In this document: piece by piece, positions 26,237-35,089 of the stretch
Numbering within the stretch: the stretch's first letter is position 1
How the letters are laid out: each line of letters begins with the position of its first letter
DNA from: CAYMWF01 sp964394085 [NCBI: uncultured Gemmatimonadota bacterium]
GTDB lineage: Bacteria > GCA-2686955 > CAYMWF01
Reading direction: 5' to 3'
NCBI GenBank assembly: GCA_964394085.1
Contig: CAYMWF010000003.1
Location: forward strand, 7,927 to 71,926
Length of the DNA stretch: 64,000 nt
The notes under the pieces: generated by a model
Told to the model about the DNA's origin: nothing
The model's input: only the letters and a program-made list of their open reading frames with translations
Databases searched by the model: none
Made by a program: the position numbers and the translations under genes

Positions 26237-28576
26237 GTGCCTGACAACAAACTTGAGAACAGTGTAGTAGGAACTTCTCCGGCCCGGCTCGATGCTCCGG
26301 ACAAAGCCACCGGACGCGCCATGTTCGTGGATGATTATGACCTGCCGGGGATGCTGCACGGGGCGGTTATACGGTGCCCCTCTCCGAGGGCCCTGCTGAC
26401 CGGCATCGATTTCACCGACTGCGCGGCGGCTCCCGGTGTCGTGACCTGCCTGGATGCATCCGGGATTCCGGGCGAGAATGTCATACCGGTCATTTTCCGC
26501 GACATGCCCTGTCTCGCGAAAGACGAGGTGCGGTTCTCCGGCGAACCTGTAGCCGTGGTGGCCGCCGACACCCGGGATCGCGCCCGAAAGGCTGCGGCAC
26601 TGGCTGAAGTTTCGTTCGAAGAGCTTCCCGCGGTGCTGGACCCGGAGGTAGCGCTGAACGGCGAGCCGGACACTCCCCTGATTTACGGCGACAACAACTG
26701 CTTTACCGAATATCTGGTCGACCGGGGCGACGTGGACGCCCTGTTCTCCACCGCGGACCTCGTGGTCGAAAACAGCTATCGAACGCCTTACCAGGAACAC
26801 GCATACCTCGAAACACAGGGAATGATCGCCGCGATGCAGCCCGGCGGCGTAATGCGGATACTGGGCTCGATGCAGTGCCCGTTCTACGTCCGCGAGGCCG
26901 TGGCCGCCGTTCTGGGATTTCCCCTCGCGAAGGTCCAGGTCGTCCAGGCCGCGACGGGCGGGGCTTTCGGGGGCAAGGAGGACGTACCCTCGATCGTGGC
27001 ATCCCAGGCCGCCCTCCTCGCCTGGAAAACGGGCAGACCGGTAAAGCTCATCTACACCCGCGAAGAAGACATCATTTCGATGAGCAAGCGCCATCCCGGC
27101 AGAATCCGCTACAAAACCGCCGTTTCCGGGGATGGAAAACTGCTCGCCATGGATGTGGATTATATCCTCGACGCCGGGGCGTATTCGACCCTTTCCCCCG
27201 TTGTGCTCTGGCGGGGGGCGGTTCATGCGTGCGGGCCGTACAAGCTTGAAGGCGTAAGGGTCCGGGCCCGGGCCGCGGCGACCAACAGGGTGCCGTGCGG
27301 CGCATTCAGGGGGTTCGGCTCCCCCCAGATCCTGTTCGCCGTGGAGTCCCAGGTGGACGAAGCCGCCGCGAAACTCGGTCTCGATCCCGTGGAATTCCGC
27401 CTGAACAACATCCTCGAACAGGGAGATGAAACCGCCGGCGGTCAACTCCTGAGAGACAGCGTGGGGCTGAGAGAAACACTGGAGACGGCGGCTGAAAAAT
27501 CCGCCTGGGGGGAGAAACGGGTCTCTTTTTCTTCCGATCCGCCTGAAAACGAGCGGTTCAGGCGCGGGATCGGATGCTCCACCGTGCTCTACGGCGTCGG
27601 CCTCGGGGCGGGCGGAGAGCATCTCGCCCGGACCGGAGCATACGTTCAGCTCGAACCGGACGGCAGCGCCGTTTTTGCCGTGGGAACCACCGAGATGGGC
27701 CAGGGCATGACCACCGTCCTCGGGCAGATCGTGGCGGAAGAGCTCGGTCTCGATATATCAAGGGTCCGGATGATGCCGACCGACACCTCCAGGGTTCCCG
27801 ACAGCGGCCCGACCGTCGCCTCCCGCTCGACGACCATGTCCGGCAACGCTCTTCGCGATGCTTGCTCACCCGTCCGTCGGACGCTCCTCGAATACGCCGC
27901 CAAAAAACTCGGCGTCCGCCCCGGCAGCGTTTCTCTGGCAAACGGCAGAGCCGAATCCGCGAAAAAATCCGGCGGTAAACGCGGCGACGGCAGCGAATCG
28001 ATACCGCTCTCGGAAGTGCTGGCCGACGCTTTCGCCGATCGCGCGCAGCTTTCCGGGCACGGCTGGTACCGGGTTCCCCATCTCGAGTGGCGAAACAGGG
28101 ACGGGCAGGGAGACGCCTATATAACCTATGCTTTCGCCGCGAACATCGCGGAGGTGGAGGTCGACACCTTCACCGGAGAGGTCCGGCTGCTGCGCCTTAC
28201 CGCCGCCCATGACGTGGGAAAGGCCGTCAATCCCCGTGAAGTGCGCGGGCAGATAGAAGGCGGGTCGCTCCAGGGAGCCGGTTACGCTCTCTGGGAACGC
28301 ATCGTTTCCGAAAACGGAATCATTACGAACCCGGATTTTTCCACCTACATAATACCGACCGCGGTCGACGCCCCGGCCTTCGAACCGCTTATCGTAGAAG
28401 CTCCTTTCCCCGGCGGACCTTTCGGAGCCAAGGGGTTCGGGGAGCAGCCGCTCATGGGCGTCGCTCCGGCCGTGACCTCGGCTATTTTCAACGCAACCGG
28501 CGCGCGGATCACGGAAATACCGGCGACGCCTGAACGCGTCCTCGGCCTCATCAAGGAAAAACCGGATGAATACTGA
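26237..28576 (+). CDS. Molybdenum hydroxylase large subunit (xanthine dehydrogenase family), enzyme 1
   Basis: This 779-residue subunit binds the molybdopterin cytosine dinucleotide cofactor and holds the substrate site. The aldehyde oxidase hammerhead domain (about 20-130) is followed by MoCo domains with TGGAFGGKED, CGAFRGFGSPQ and the active-site Glu736 in KGFGEQPLMG. The GTG at 26237 has GGGAGG upstream at normal spacing; a GTG at 26231 overlaps that site. It heads an operon with its 2Fe-2S and FAD subunits, XdhC, a MoaD-like protein and a second hydroxylase. Substrate (purine, aldehyde or N-heterocycle) cannot be told from the sequence. The GGKE and RGFG motifs fit the xanthine dehydrogenase branch better than CO dehydrogenase. 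Confidence 0.93.
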   Translation: MPDNKLENSVVGTSPARLDAPDKATGRAMFVDDYDLPGMLHGAVIRCPSPRALLTGIDFTDCAAAPGVVTCLDASGIPGENVIPVIFRDMPCLAKDEVRFSGEPVAVVAADTRDRARKAAALAEVSFEELPAVLDPEVALNGEPDTPLIYGDNNCFTEYLVDRGDVDALFSTADLVVENSYRTPYQEHAYLETQGMIAAMQPGGVMRILGSMQCPFYVREAVAAVLGFPLAKVQVVQAATGGAFGGKEDVPSIVASQAALLAWKTGRPVKLIYTREEDIISMSKRHPGRIRYKTAVSGDGKLLAMDVDYILDAGAYSTLSPVVLWRGAVHACGPYKLEGVRVRARAAATNRVPCGAFRGFGSPQILFAVESQVDEAAAKLGLDPVEFRLNNILEQGDETAGGQLLRDSVGLRETLETAAEKSAWGEKRVSFSSDPPENERFRRGIGCSTVLYGVGLGAGGEHLARTGAYVQLEPDGSAVFAVGTTEMGQGMTTVLGQIVAEELGLDISRVRMMPTDTSRVPDSGPTVASRSTTMSGNALRDACSPVRRTLLEYAAKKLGVRPGSVSLANGRAESAKKSGGKRGDGSESIPLSEVLADAFADRAQLSGHGWYRVPHLEWRNRDGQGDAYITYAFAANIAEVEVDTFTGEVRLLRLTAAHDVGKAVNPREVRGQIEGGSLQGAGYALWERIVSENGIITNPDFSTYIIPTAVDAPAFEPLIVEAPFPGGPFGAKGFGEQPLMGVAPAVTSAIFNATGARITEIPATPERVLGLIKEKPDEY

Positions 28577-29075
28577 CCCGAAACCGCTCCAGGACCGGGA
28601 CACGGTTCTGGTAAATCTGACAGTAAACGGTGAAACCCGCACCCTCCGGGTTCCTGCCATGAAACGCCTGGTGGACCTTCTGAGAAGCGACCTCGGCCTG
28701 ACCGGGACGAAAGAAGGATGCGGAAAGGGCGAGTGCGGGGCGTGCTCGATTCTTTTAAACGGCAAGCCGGTGAATTCCTGCCTCGTGCCCGCATTCCAGG
28801 CCGACGGTGCGGAAATCGGAACCGTTGAAGGTCTGGAATCACCCGACGGGACGCTTCATCCGGTGCAGAAAGCTTTTATCGAGGAGGGCGCCATACAGTG
28901 CGGATTCTGCACACCGGGCGCGGAGCTCGCCGCGGTCGCTCTCCTCGAGCAGGATCCGGATCCGGACGAGGAAACGATCCGCGACGCTCTTTCGGGAAAC
29001 CTCTGCCGCTGCACGGGTTACGCGGCGATGGTCAAAGCGGTGGCGGCCGCGGCGGGAAAAGTCGGTTCGGGTTGA
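28566..29075 (+). CDS. (2Fe-2S)-binding subunit of molybdenum hydroxylase 1
   Basis: This 169-residue electron-transfer subunit holds two 2Fe-2S clusters. The ferredoxin-type site uses C52, C57 and C60 (GCGKGECGACS) with C72. The helical-bundle site uses C112, C115, C147 and C149 (QCGFCTPG and NLCRCTGY). It is the normal length for the family. The start overlaps the end of the large-subunit gene by 11 bp, with AAGGA upstream, which shows coupled translation. It passes electrons from the molybdenum site to the FAD subunit encoded at 29914. Confidence 0.95.
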   Translation: MNTDPKPLQDRDTVLVNLTVNGETRTLRVPAMKRLVDLLRSDLGLTGTKEGCGKGECGACSILLNGKPVNSCLVPAFQADGAEIGTVEGLESPDGTLHPVQKAFIEEGAIQCGFCTPGAELAAVALLEQDPDPDEETIRDALSGNLCRCTGYAAMVKAVAAAAGKVGSG

Positions 29076-29149
29076 GGTCGCGCAGGGATAAAAGAGATTT
29101 CAGGATTTTATTTTTTAGCTGAAATGCAAAACGGGATTAGGAGAGTTCG

Positions 29150-29917
29150 ATGGCTGACATCCTCGAAGAAATGATACGGCTCGAACGTTCGGGGATTTCT
29201 TACTCGATCCTCACCGTGGTGAAAACAACCGGCTCCACACCCCGCGAGGCGGGAGCCAAGATGATAGTCACCCGGGAAGAGGCCGCAGGCACCATCGGCG
29301 GCGCCCTGGTGGAAAAAGATGCGATGGAAGCGGGACGGGCCGCCCTTGAAACCGGCAGACCCGAACTCCTCGAATTCATCCTCAGGGAAGGTGAATCGGG
29401 CATGACCTGCGGCGGCTCCATGACCATCTTCGTGGAACCGGTTCTGAGCCGTCCCGCGCTCTACATTTTCGGGGCGGGCCACGTCGGTACCGCTCTCGCC
29501 GAACTGGCCGGAAAGCTCGAATTCCGGGTGATCGTGCTCGACAGCCGCGCCGAATGGGCGGATGCCGGGAGGCTGCCAGGCGCCGCGGAAGCCAGGGTGG
29601 ATTCTTACGAAAACCTCGCCACCCGCCTGGAAAGCACCCCGAACGACTATATCGTTATAATGACCCATTCCCACGCCATCGATCAGGAGGTTCTCGGCGC
29701 GGTCCTCGAAAAACCGTACCGCTACCTGGGTCTGATCTGCAGCAAGCGGAAGAAATCTGTTCTATTCGGGAACCTGGAAGAAGCCGGAAAACCGAGAGAG
29801 CTTCTTGATAAGGTCTACTCGCCGATCGGGTTGAAAATCCACTCCGAAACACCCGAAGAAATAGCGGTGAGCATAGCCGCGGAGCTTATTCTGGTCAGAA
29901 GAGGAGGAGACAGGTGA
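29150..29917 (+). CDS. xdhC: XdhC/CoxI family molybdenum hydroxylase maturation factor
   Basis: This 255-residue protein inserts sulfurated molybdenum cofactor into hydroxylases of the xanthine dehydrogenase family. The N-terminal XdhC/CoxI domain has TVVKTTGSTPREAGAKM and SGMTCGGSM with a conserved Cys. The C-terminal Rossmann domain begins LYIFGAGHVGTALAELAGKL and continues with IVIMTHSHAIDQEVL and YLGLICSKRK. AGGAGA precedes the ATG. The stop overlaps the FAD-subunit start (GTGA). It is the only xdhC in the operon and so probably serves both hydroxylases. Confidence 0.94.
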   Translation: MADILEEMIRLERSGISYSILTVVKTTGSTPREAGAKMIVTREEAAGTIGGALVEKDAMEAGRAALETGRPELLEFILREGESGMTCGGSMTIFVEPVLSRPALYIFGAGHVGTALAELAGKLEFRVIVLDSRAEWADAGRLPGAAEARVDSYENLATRLESTPNDYIVIMTHSHAIDQEVLGAVLEKPYRYLGLICSKRKKSVLFGNLEEAGKPRELLDKVYSPIGLKIHSETPEEIAVSIAAELILVRRGGDR

Positions 29918-30780
29918 CGACGACAACCCACGCGCCGCGAAATCTTGCCGATGCACTCGAGCTCCTCGAAGAATACGGCGGAAACGCGGGACCGCTGGCC
30001 GGAGGCACCGATCTTCTGATCACCGGGGCGAAAACCGACGCGCTGATCTCTCTCCACCGTATCCGCGAACTCGGCGGAATCCACCGCTCCGGCGACCGGA
30101 TCGTAATCGGCGCCATGGCTACGCACGGCGATATCCAGGCCTCGCCGGAAACAGGGAAATACCTGCCCTCCCTCCGGGACGCCGCGGCCTCCGTCGGCAG
30201 CCCCCAGATCAGGAACAGGGGCACGATAGGCGGCAACCTGGCCAATGCCTCGCCGGCGGGTGACCTGATTCCGCCGCTTTACGCCTGCGATGCCGTTTTG
30301 AACCTGGTATCAAAAAGCGGGGAAAGGGATGTCAGGGTGTTTCGATTTTTCACCGGCCCGGGCGAGACGGTCCTGCAGCCCGGCGAACTGATAAAATCGA
30401 TAACGGTGCCGATCCCTGAGGGAAAGTTCTACCAGTGTTTCAAGAAACTGGGCCAGCGGCGGGCTCTGGCAATTTCGAAAATCAGCCTTGCCCTGGCCGC
30501 TGACAGGCTCAGGAAAAACGGCTCCGGGCCGATGAAAGAACGCCTGAGGATCTCCCTGGGCGCAGTGGCTCCCACGGTAATACGGGCGCATGAAACCGAA
30601 CGGATCCTCACCGGACGCCTCCTCGATAATGAGGCCGTGGAGCGGGCCGTGGAAAAAATACAGCAGGAAGTATCCCCCATAGGTGATATCCGCTCATCGA
30701 TGACTTACAGGCGCGAAATGTCCGCAGTGCTGGCCCGCGACGCCATCGACGAACTGACTGAATATATAAAGCGAATGTGA
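29914..30780 (+). CDS. FAD-binding subunit of molybdenum hydroxylase 1
   Basis: This 288-residue medium subunit has the FAD_binding_5 domain with the PLAGGTDLLITGAK loop, the IRNRGTIGGNLANASPAGD FAD motif, and the C-terminal CO-dehydrogenase-flavoprotein domain (KLGQRRALAISKISLA). It starts at GTG 29914, overlapping xdhC by 4 bp. The N-terminus is basic enough for a normal soluble start. It should accept electrons from the 28566 subunit and reduce NAD+ or another acceptor. Note the wide separation from its large subunit by xdhC. Confidence 0.93.
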   Translation: MTTTTHAPRNLADALELLEEYGGNAGPLAGGTDLLITGAKTDALISLHRIRELGGIHRSGDRIVIGAMATHGDIQASPETGKYLPSLRDAAASVGSPQIRNRGTIGGNLANASPAGDLIPPLYACDAVLNLVSKSGERDVRVFRFFTGPGETVLQPGELIKSITVPIPEGKFYQCFKKLGQRRALAISKISLALAADRLRKNGSGPMKERLRISLGAVAPTVIRAHETERILTGRLLDNEAVERAVEKIQQEVSPIGDIRSSMTYRREMSAVLARDAIDELTEYIKRM

Positions 30781-30895
30781 TAAAGTAGGGCGGTGCAGCC
30801 GCCATGACGCACAGGGAACAGCGCCCGAGAGCATCCGGCTCCGCGGGACGGTTGTCCCTTCGAACCTTCGGAAACCGTTTTCACCGGAAGATGCC

Positions 30896-31156
30896 ATGCC
30901 AAGACGAACAAAAAAGAAAGATATAAGCATTGAACTTCTCGGTCCCATGAAACTCCCGGACGGGCGCCGGCGGATTACCAGGTCGGTCGGTTCGGGAGAA
31001 ACGATGCCTGTCAGAGAACTCGTCCTCGCGGCGGGTTTTACTGAGGAAGAAGCAAATTTCCTGATCGTATCCCGCAACAACAAAACTCTTGCTCCCGGCG
31101 ATTTACTGAAACCGGGAGACTCCGTTACGATCTTTCTCCCCGTCGGCGGGGGATAA
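30896..31156 (+). CDS. MoaD/ThiS-like sulfur-carrier protein
   Basis: This 86-residue ubiquitin-fold protein ends in FLPVGGG, the double-Gly tail that is adenylylated and thiocarboxylated in MoaD and ThiS. The pattern LAPGDLLKPGDSVTIFLPV before the tail is typical of MoaD. GGAAG lies 5 bases before the ATG. It sits between the two hydroxylase gene sets, so it probably delivers sulfur for molybdopterin synthesis, or for a related thiolation, when the enzymes are made. No MoaE or MoeB is next to it. A small GGCGG/CCGCC hairpin (30788-30804) lies in the gap before it. Confidence 0.82.
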   Translation: MPRRTKKKDISIELLGPMKLPDGRRRITRSVGSGETMPVRELVLAAGFTEEEANFLIVSRNNKTLAPGDLLKPGDSVTIFLPVGGG

Positions 31157-31236
31157 TAATAAAACGTTACTTAATTTCACCGGGGTCTACCGGTTCCTCA
31201 ATGAGCATGAAAGGTCCGGGCAGGCCAGGAGTCGCC

Positions 31237-32736
31237 ATGAAACATATTCATTTCCCGAGTTCCATCGAAGAAGCCGCCGCTGTATCGTCCGAATCGGGCG
31301 GCGATTCGATACCTGTCGGCGGAGCCACCAGCTTCGTCTTTACTAAAGCGAGACCGCAGGCCGGGTTTATCGATCTGAGCCGCGCCGGGCTGGACTACCT
31401 GACGGCCGGACCTCACGGGCTCCAGATCGGATCTTCGATCACGGTCCAGGAACTTGCCGGAGGTGACATCGCCCCTTTCCTGCCGGATGCCCTCGTCGAA
31501 AGCGCGGTCTCCGTCGGAACCAGGCAATTACGCAACATGATAACCCTCGGAGGCAATATCGCGCGGATTTTCCCCTGGTCGGATCTCCCCGTCCCGCTTC
31601 TGGCACTGGATGCCGTAATTGTCATAGCTTCCCCCGATGGAGAACGGAGCATCCGGGCCGGCGGTTACTTCAAGAAGCAACCCGCAGCGATCCTGAAACC
31701 CGGCGATATCATCAAAGAGGTGCTGATTGATACCGCGGACGAAGAGCCGTCCGGCGGAACCGCCACGGGAACCTCTTTCATGAAATTCAACAGGTTGAAG
31801 AGGGAGCTTGCTTATGCAACGGCTGCGGCCGTGGTGCGTCTGGAAGACGGCTGCATCCGTGATGCATCGGTTGTGGTCGGCGGGTTGGGCGCACTTCCGG
31901 CGGAGATCGCCGACGCAACGGCTCTGCTGATCGGCAAGGAACCGGGAGAGGTTAACGAGAAGACCGTCGCACAGACCGTTGTAAACCAGGTAACCCCGAT
32001 CCGCGATCACCGTGCGTCCAGAGAATACAGAGCTCACATCGGCGGAGTTTTAACCGGAAGAGCAGTTTCCACGGCCCTGGAGCGGGCTGTTGCCGCAGCC
32101 GCCGCGAAAAAAACATCAACAGGTGGAACCGGCGGCTCAGGAAAAATCCGTTTCGTGAAAGAACCGGGCTCCTCTCCCGGGGCCGACTCCTTCTCCGACC
32201 CCGGAAAATCCGGCTCTCCCCTGTCTGCCGGGGATTCCGGGGGAGCCGACGACAGACAATCCGTCGGGTTCGTTCTGAACGGCTCTTTTCGCGAATTCCG
32301 GTGCGCCCCGGACGAATCTCTCCTCGATATGCTTCGCGCCGAAGGGTACACCGGTTCGAAGAGAGGCTGCGAAGACGGATCCTGCGGAGCGTGCACCGTT
32401 CTGCTGGACGGCCGCACGATACTGTCGTGTCTTCTGCCCGCAGGGCTCGCCGAAGGCAGGGAGATAACGACCATAGAAGGTATCGGCTCGGTCGACAACC
32501 CTCATCCCATCCAGAAAGCGCTCGTAGACGCGGGAGGAGTCCAGTGCGGATACTGCACGCCGGGGGTAGTGCTCACCGTGAAGTCTCTGCTCGACGCCCG
32601 GCCCGATCCGACGGAACAGGATTTCAGGGAGGCCCTTGACGGGAACCTCTGCCGATGCACGGGCTACGTTAAGATCCTGGACGGCGCGCGGAACGCCGCC
32701 GCCGATCTCGCAGGCGCGAAGGGGGTGGACGAATGA
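31237..32736 (+). CDS. Fused FAD-binding and 2Fe-2S subunit of molybdenum hydroxylase 2
   Basis: In this 499-residue protein the medium and small subunits are joined. ATG 31237 has AGGAG six bases upstream; ATG 31201 would add 12 residues. The N-terminal FAD domain has PVGGATSFVFTKA and TRQLRNMITLGGNIAR, then a CO-dehydrogenase flavoprotein C-terminal domain to about residue 290. A Gly/Ser/Pro-rich linker of roughly 50 residues follows. The C-terminal ferredoxin part has RGCEDGSCGACTVLL, QCGYCTPG and NLCRCTGY, so all eight cluster cysteines are kept. It overlaps the next gene as ATGA. The flexible linker supports real fusion rather than an assembly error. Confidence 0.93.
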   Translation: MKHIHFPSSIEEAAAVSSESGGDSIPVGGATSFVFTKARPQAGFIDLSRAGLDYLTAGPHGLQIGSSITVQELAGGDIAPFLPDALVESAVSVGTRQLRNMITLGGNIARIFPWSDLPVPLLALDAVIVIASPDGERSIRAGGYFKKQPAAILKPGDIIKEVLIDTADEEPSGGTATGTSFMKFNRLKRELAYATAAAVVRLEDGCIRDASVVVGGLGALPAEIADATALLIGKEPGEVNEKTVAQTVVNQVTPIRDHRASREYRAHIGGVLTGRAVSTALERAVAAAAAKKTSTGGTGGSGKIRFVKEPGSSPGADSFSDPGKSGSPLSAGDSGGADDRQSVGFVLNGSFREFRCAPDESLLDMLRAEGYTGSKRGCEDGSCGACTVLLDGRTILSCLLPAGLAEGREITTIEGIGSVDNPHPIQKALVDAGGVQCGYCTPGVVLTVKSLLDARPDPTEQDFREALDGNLCRCTGYVKILDGARNAAADLAGAKGVDE

Positions 32737-35075
32737 AGACTCAGCAACCTGACACTAAAGTCGTCGGAACGTCGGTTCGCAAGATCGACGGGATTGCACT
32801 CGCCTGCGGAACCGCCACCTTCGTGGCTGATGAACTGCCCCGCAATACACTGCACGCAGCCGTATTATGGTCACCGCATCCCCATGCCAGGATAACCCGG
32901 ATCGATACGGAGAAAGCCGAAGCCATACCCGGGGTCCATGCCGTCCTGACGCACAAAAACGTGCCCCGCGTACCGCATACGACGGCAGGTCAGGGGTACC
33001 CGGAGCCGTCGCCGTACGACGCCGTCATCCTCGACTCGAAAGTGCGTTTCGTCGGCGACAGGGTCGCCGCGGTGGCCGCGGAAACCGCAGAGATCGCCGC
33101 CGAAGCCGTCGCCGCAATCGAGGTAGAATATGAAATCCTCGAGCCTGTGCTCGATCCTCTCGAGGCGCTGAAAGAAGGCGCCCCCGTCATCCACGATCAA
33201 CCCGATGCAAAGGTCATCATCCCTATCGAGTATGATCCTTCGCGTAATCTCGTTGCCCGCGTCGAAGTATCGATCGGCGATACGGAAAAGGGTCTTGAAG
33301 ATAGCGACCTCGTATCCGATGCAAGATTCGAGACCCCGTACGCCCACCACGTTCCCATCGAGCCGCACGTCACCCTGGCGAAAATCGACGGGAACGGCAG
33401 GCTCCTCATCAGGACAAGCACCCAGGTCCCCTTCCACGTTCGAAGGATCGTGGCGCAAGCCCTGGAAATCCCCGTCGGGCGGATTCGCGTGGTAAAACCG
33501 CGGATCGGCGGCGGGTTCGGCGTCAAGCAAGAAGTGCTTATCGAGGATCTCACTGCCATCCTGGCTCTCCGGACGAACCGCCCGGTGCTGCTCCAGTATA
33601 CGAGAAGCGAAGAATTCGTCAGCTCCCGGACCCGTCATCCGATGATCATCGACCTCAAAGCAGGCATGTCCAAAACCGGCGAACTCCGCGCGATCTCGAT
33701 GGATATCCTGTCGAACACCGGGGCATACGGCTCCCACGGCCTCACGGTCGTGTGCAACTGCGGAAGCAAGGTTCTGCCGCTCTACAAGTGGCGTGACATC
33801 TATTTCCAGGGGCGCGCCGTCTACACGAACCTTCCTGTCGGCGGAGCGTACAGGGGTTACGGCGCCACCCAGGCCGCTTTCGCCGTTGAATCGGCTGTCG
33901 ACGAGCTGGCCCATGCCGCGGGGCTCGATCCCCTCGATATCAGGCTGAAAAACCGCATCCTCCCTGGTGAGACATCTCCCGTTTTCAAGGCGCTGGGCGA
34001 GGGGAAAGCCGGTGTGGAGCAGTCGATAGGAAGCTGCGGGCTCGAAGAATGCCTGAAACAGGGCGCTGCAGCCATAGGCTGGGACCACCGGGACCGAATC
34101 AGGGACGCCTCCACCTGGCCGAAACAGCGGGGAATCGGGATGGCCGCCCTCATGCAGGGGTCGAGCATTCCTGAAATCGACATGGGCGCAGCCACCATCA
34201 AGATGAATGAAGACGGATACTTCAACCTGCTGGTCGGCGCAACGGATCTCGGCACCGGCAGCGACACCATACTGGCCCAGATCGCCGCGGAAGTGCTGGG
34301 AACCGACACAGACAAGTTCATCGTCCACTCTTCGGATACCGATTTTACGCCTTTCGATGTCGGGGCTTACGCATCGAGCACTACATACCTGTCAGGGGCC
34401 GCAGTGGTGAAAGCGGCGGAAAAAGTGCGAGGGAAAATCTGCGAGGTCGCTTCGAAAATGCTCGGAGACCCGCCGGATTCCCTCGAATGCTCCGGCGGAC
34501 GGGTGAAAGGCCCGTCGGGTGAAGTCTCCTTCGCGGATGTTGCCAACAGGAGCCTTTACCAGGAGGACCAGTTCCAGATTGCCGCCACCGAATCCCACGT
34601 GACCCGCAAATCGCCCCCGCCCTTCGCCGCCCATTTCGTGGAGGTCGAGGTCGACGTGGAGACGGGCCTGATCAAAGTCGTGAAATATGTCGCGGCGGTC
34701 GACTGCGGAGTCGCGATCAATCCCGTCCTCGCCGAAGGGCAGACCGAGGGTGCGGTGCTCAACGGAATCAGCTACGCTCTAAGCGAAGAATACCTTTTCG
34801 ACGAGAACGGCAGGATGATGAACGATGCCCTGTCGCGGTACGGCATCTACTCCACCGCCGACCTCCCCGAGCTGGTAACCATTCACGTGCCGACATATGA
34901 AGACACCGGGCCCTTCGGCTCCAAATCGGTTTCTGAAATCTCGATAAACGGAGCGATGCCGGCGATTGCCAATGCTGTTTTCCATGCCACCGGCGTTCGC
35001 CTCAGGAAAGGACCGTTCACCCCGGAGGTGGTGCTGGAAGGCATCCGGAACCTCCGGTCGAACATGACCGCATAA
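32733..35075 (+). CDS. Molybdenum hydroxylase large subunit, enzyme 2
   Basis: This 780-residue subunit pairs with the fused FAD/2Fe-2S protein just upstream. It has the hammerhead domain, then IGGGFGVKQE, GGAYRGYGATQ and active-site Glu735 in KSVSEISING. These motifs differ from enzyme 1 (GGKE and RGFG), so the two enzymes probably act on different substrates. HVPIEPH occupies the place of the family HxPLE motif. The stop codon TAA is part of the TAAAGGA sequence that serves as ribosome site for the next gene. The substrate is unknown. Confidence 0.93.
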   Translation: MKTQQPDTKVVGTSVRKIDGIALACGTATFVADELPRNTLHAAVLWSPHPHARITRIDTEKAEAIPGVHAVLTHKNVPRVPHTTAGQGYPEPSPYDAVILDSKVRFVGDRVAAVAAETAEIAAEAVAAIEVEYEILEPVLDPLEALKEGAPVIHDQPDAKVIIPIEYDPSRNLVARVEVSIGDTEKGLEDSDLVSDARFETPYAHHVPIEPHVTLAKIDGNGRLLIRTSTQVPFHVRRIVAQALEIPVGRIRVVKPRIGGGFGVKQEVLIEDLTAILALRTNRPVLLQYTRSEEFVSSRTRHPMIIDLKAGMSKTGELRAISMDILSNTGAYGSHGLTVVCNCGSKVLPLYKWRDIYFQGRAVYTNLPVGGAYRGYGATQAAFAVESAVDELAHAAGLDPLDIRLKNRILPGETSPVFKALGEGKAGVEQSIGSCGLEECLKQGAAAIGWDHRDRIRDASTWPKQRGIGMAALMQGSSIPEIDMGAATIKMNEDGYFNLLVGATDLGTGSDTILAQIAAEVLGTDTDKFIVHSSDTDFTPFDVGAYASSTTYLSGAAVVKAAEKVRGKICEVASKMLGDPPDSLECSGGRVKGPSGEVSFADVANRSLYQEDQFQIAATESHVTRKSPPPFAAHFVEVEVDVETGLIKVVKYVAAVDCGVAINPVLAEGQTEGAVLNGISYALSEEYLFDENGRMMNDALSRYGIYSTADLPELVTIHVPTYEDTGPFGSKSVSEISINGAMPAIANAVFHATGVRLRKGPFTPEVVLEGIRNLRSNMTA

Positions 35076-35089
35076 AGGAATCACCGATT
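35074..35089 (+). promoter_or_regulatory. Ribosome site and ATT initiation codon of the MocA-like gene
   Basis: AAAGGA (35074-35079) overlaps the stop codon of the upstream gene and lies seven bases before ATT at 35087. No ATG, GTG or TTG occurs in this frame between the ribosome site and ATG 35138. Starting at that ATG would remove the nucleotide-binding signature AAGTSSRMG. ATT is therefore the best start. Confidence 0.7.

Noticed and set aside
32871-34328. 485-residue minus-strand frame across hydroxylase 2, and a similar 496-residue frame at 26132-27622
   Set aside because: Both lie wholly or mostly opposite well-supported large-subunit genes. They have no ribosome site or recognisable motif.
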